NCBI GenBank assembly: GCA_043228905.1 | Contig: JBHGNT010000017.1 | Span: forward strand, 7,936,001 to 8,000,000 | DNA: 64,000 nucleotides | Direction: 5' to 3' | Origin: Azolla caroliniana | Lineage: Eukaryota; Polypodiophyta | Shown: positions 63,367-64,000 of the stretch, in pieces | How the letters are laid out: each line of letters begins with the position of its first letter | How positions within the stretch are numbered: position 1 is the first letter of the stretch | The notes under the pieces: generated by a model | What the model was told of the DNA's origin: nothing | Database searches by the model: none | The model's input: only the letters and a program-made list of their open reading frames with translations | Position numbers and translations under genes: made by a program

Positions 63367-64000
63367 ATGAGGGGATCCAAGCTTGCTGAAGTTATGGCCG
63401 TAGTCGTCGACCGGCTAGTGAGCGCTCGCGAGGGAACGGGTGCCCTCGATAGGGCCATTGAGTCGATCGTCCGCACCATAGGTCGATTCGGTGGGAAGAC
63501 CGCCACGAGCTACTTGGAGGCCTGACGGGCTGAAATGATCATGAGGGATATCTCGGTGGACAGGCCGTTGTCCGGATTCCCTCGGATGGTGATGCCGAGC
63601 ATCCAGGCAGAGGTGGTCGAGGTGTTGGTCGGATGCCAGACATGGGAGGAGTTCGAGTTGTGCCTCCTCGAGATTGATGGGTTCAATGACTCGCTTCGAA
63701 TGTTGAAGCGAGACTTCATGGCGTGGGTTGAGAGCCCTGGGAAGGGGAGGAACACGTCGGCGCTCCCTCCAGGAGTTCGAAAAACGGTTCGCACGGCTGT
63801 CAACGCTGGACCGGACCGTGCTCGACACAAGCCAGGTACTACTATTCATCAAGTCGGTGGACACCATGGACCGGGAGAAGGTGGGTCTCCTATTGGAAAC
63901 GGATGAAGTGCTCATGGCAGACTGGGCCATGGTAAGGAGGGTCTGTTGTCGTTTTGACAAGCGGCGCGAGTGGAGCGACAAGGGCTCGTTGGCGGCAAGG
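63367..64000 (+). pseudogene. Gypsy K gag, partial at window end
   Basis: ATG 63367 (MRGSKLAEVMAVVVDRLVSA), a close relative of the J gag start. In-frame TGA at SYLEA-stop-RAEMIM (~63523-63525). The capsid-like TWEEFELCLLEIDGFNDSLRMLKRDFMAWVESPGKGRNTS is conserved. A frameshift at ~63770 moves the rest (FEKRFARLS..., LLFIKSVDTMD, CRFDKRREW) to another frame. It is cut by the window end. Confidence 0.85.

Larger units (their letters stand above)
55770..64000 (+). mobile_element. Gypsy element K, runs off the window
   Basis: The LTR begins TGTCGTGAAG at 55770, preceded by ACGT (55766-55769). It is interrupted by Gypsy J at 56372/63302, resumes and ends CTCGACA (63322). A PBS-like TTTAGTGAACCTGACATG and gag follow. 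K therefore inserted into Copia L, and J later inserted into K's 5' LTR. The 3' part lies outside the window. Confidence 0.85.

Noticed and set aside
62667-64000. Tandem array reading (J 3' LTR acting as 5' LTR of the next gag)
   Set aside because: ACGC duplication and the continuing K LTR piece 63302-63322 show J is nested in K's LTR instead.

Overview
This window is eukaryotic, and almost certainly nuclear DNA from a land plant with a large, repeat-filled genome. It holds plant-type Ty1/Copia elements with primer-binding sites (PBS) matching initiator tRNA-Met, two Ty3/Gypsy lineages, a LINE pair, a tRNA-derived SINE-like head and many CT/CA microsatellites. There are no bacterial-style operons. 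The general look of the Gypsy and LINE proteins suggests a fern, lycophyte, bryophyte or gymnosperm rather than a compact angiosperm; that is a memory-based impression only. I found no convincing intact host gene. Nearly every coding block is a decayed retrotransposon reading frame with TAG/TGA stops, frameshifts and deletions. Layout, left part (1-37136): a degenerate single-frame coiled-coil ORF (486-1931) precedes an old minus-strand Copia (B, about 2250-37136). B was opened twice. Copia A (4253-9896, both LTRs, target-site duplication (TSD) TGCAG/TGTAG) sits in B's integrase region. A 25.4-kb composite (C/D, 11593-36994, perfect TSD TTCTT) sits in B's 5' LTR. The composite has three LTRs and two complementary broken halves. 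Into it went Gypsy I (13875-17435, in LTR2), Copia E (18061-31913, in gag, TSD GGAAA/AGAAA) and an LTR-like insert (36072-36574, TSD TGAAC). E in turn carries a solo LTR (18996-19660, TSD ACAAC), a reverse solo LTR (21279-21846), a truncated reverse Copia G (22426-24415) with a foreign LTR scrap, and Copia F (25268-30970, TSD CGGAT/CAGAT). Nesting depth reaches four: B>C>E>F. Middle part (37137-51286): two LINE copies in head-to-tail order share the same 5' end. They are followed by a tRNA-like Pol III head, a reverse solo LTR, an AT-rich pseudogene of unknown function (43526-44207), and a Gypsy element M (about 44757-50940) whose gag to RNase H lies in one frame broken mainly by nonsense codons. 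Right part (51287-64000): a minus-strand Copia tail fragment (H), then Copia L (51659-55769) with a 188-bp triplication of its gag start. L is interrupted by Gypsy K (55770-window end), whose 5' LTR is itself interrupted by a nearly complete Gypsy J (56373-63297, TSD ACGC). The most interesting signals are: a conserved extension after RNase H in the C/D, F and H Copia family; 4-bp ACGY target duplications of the I/J/K Gypsy family; the three-LTR composite; a perfect hairpin probably made by template switching; a conserved palindrome upstream of the TATA box in C-family LTRs; and the single-frame coiled-coil ORF at the left end.
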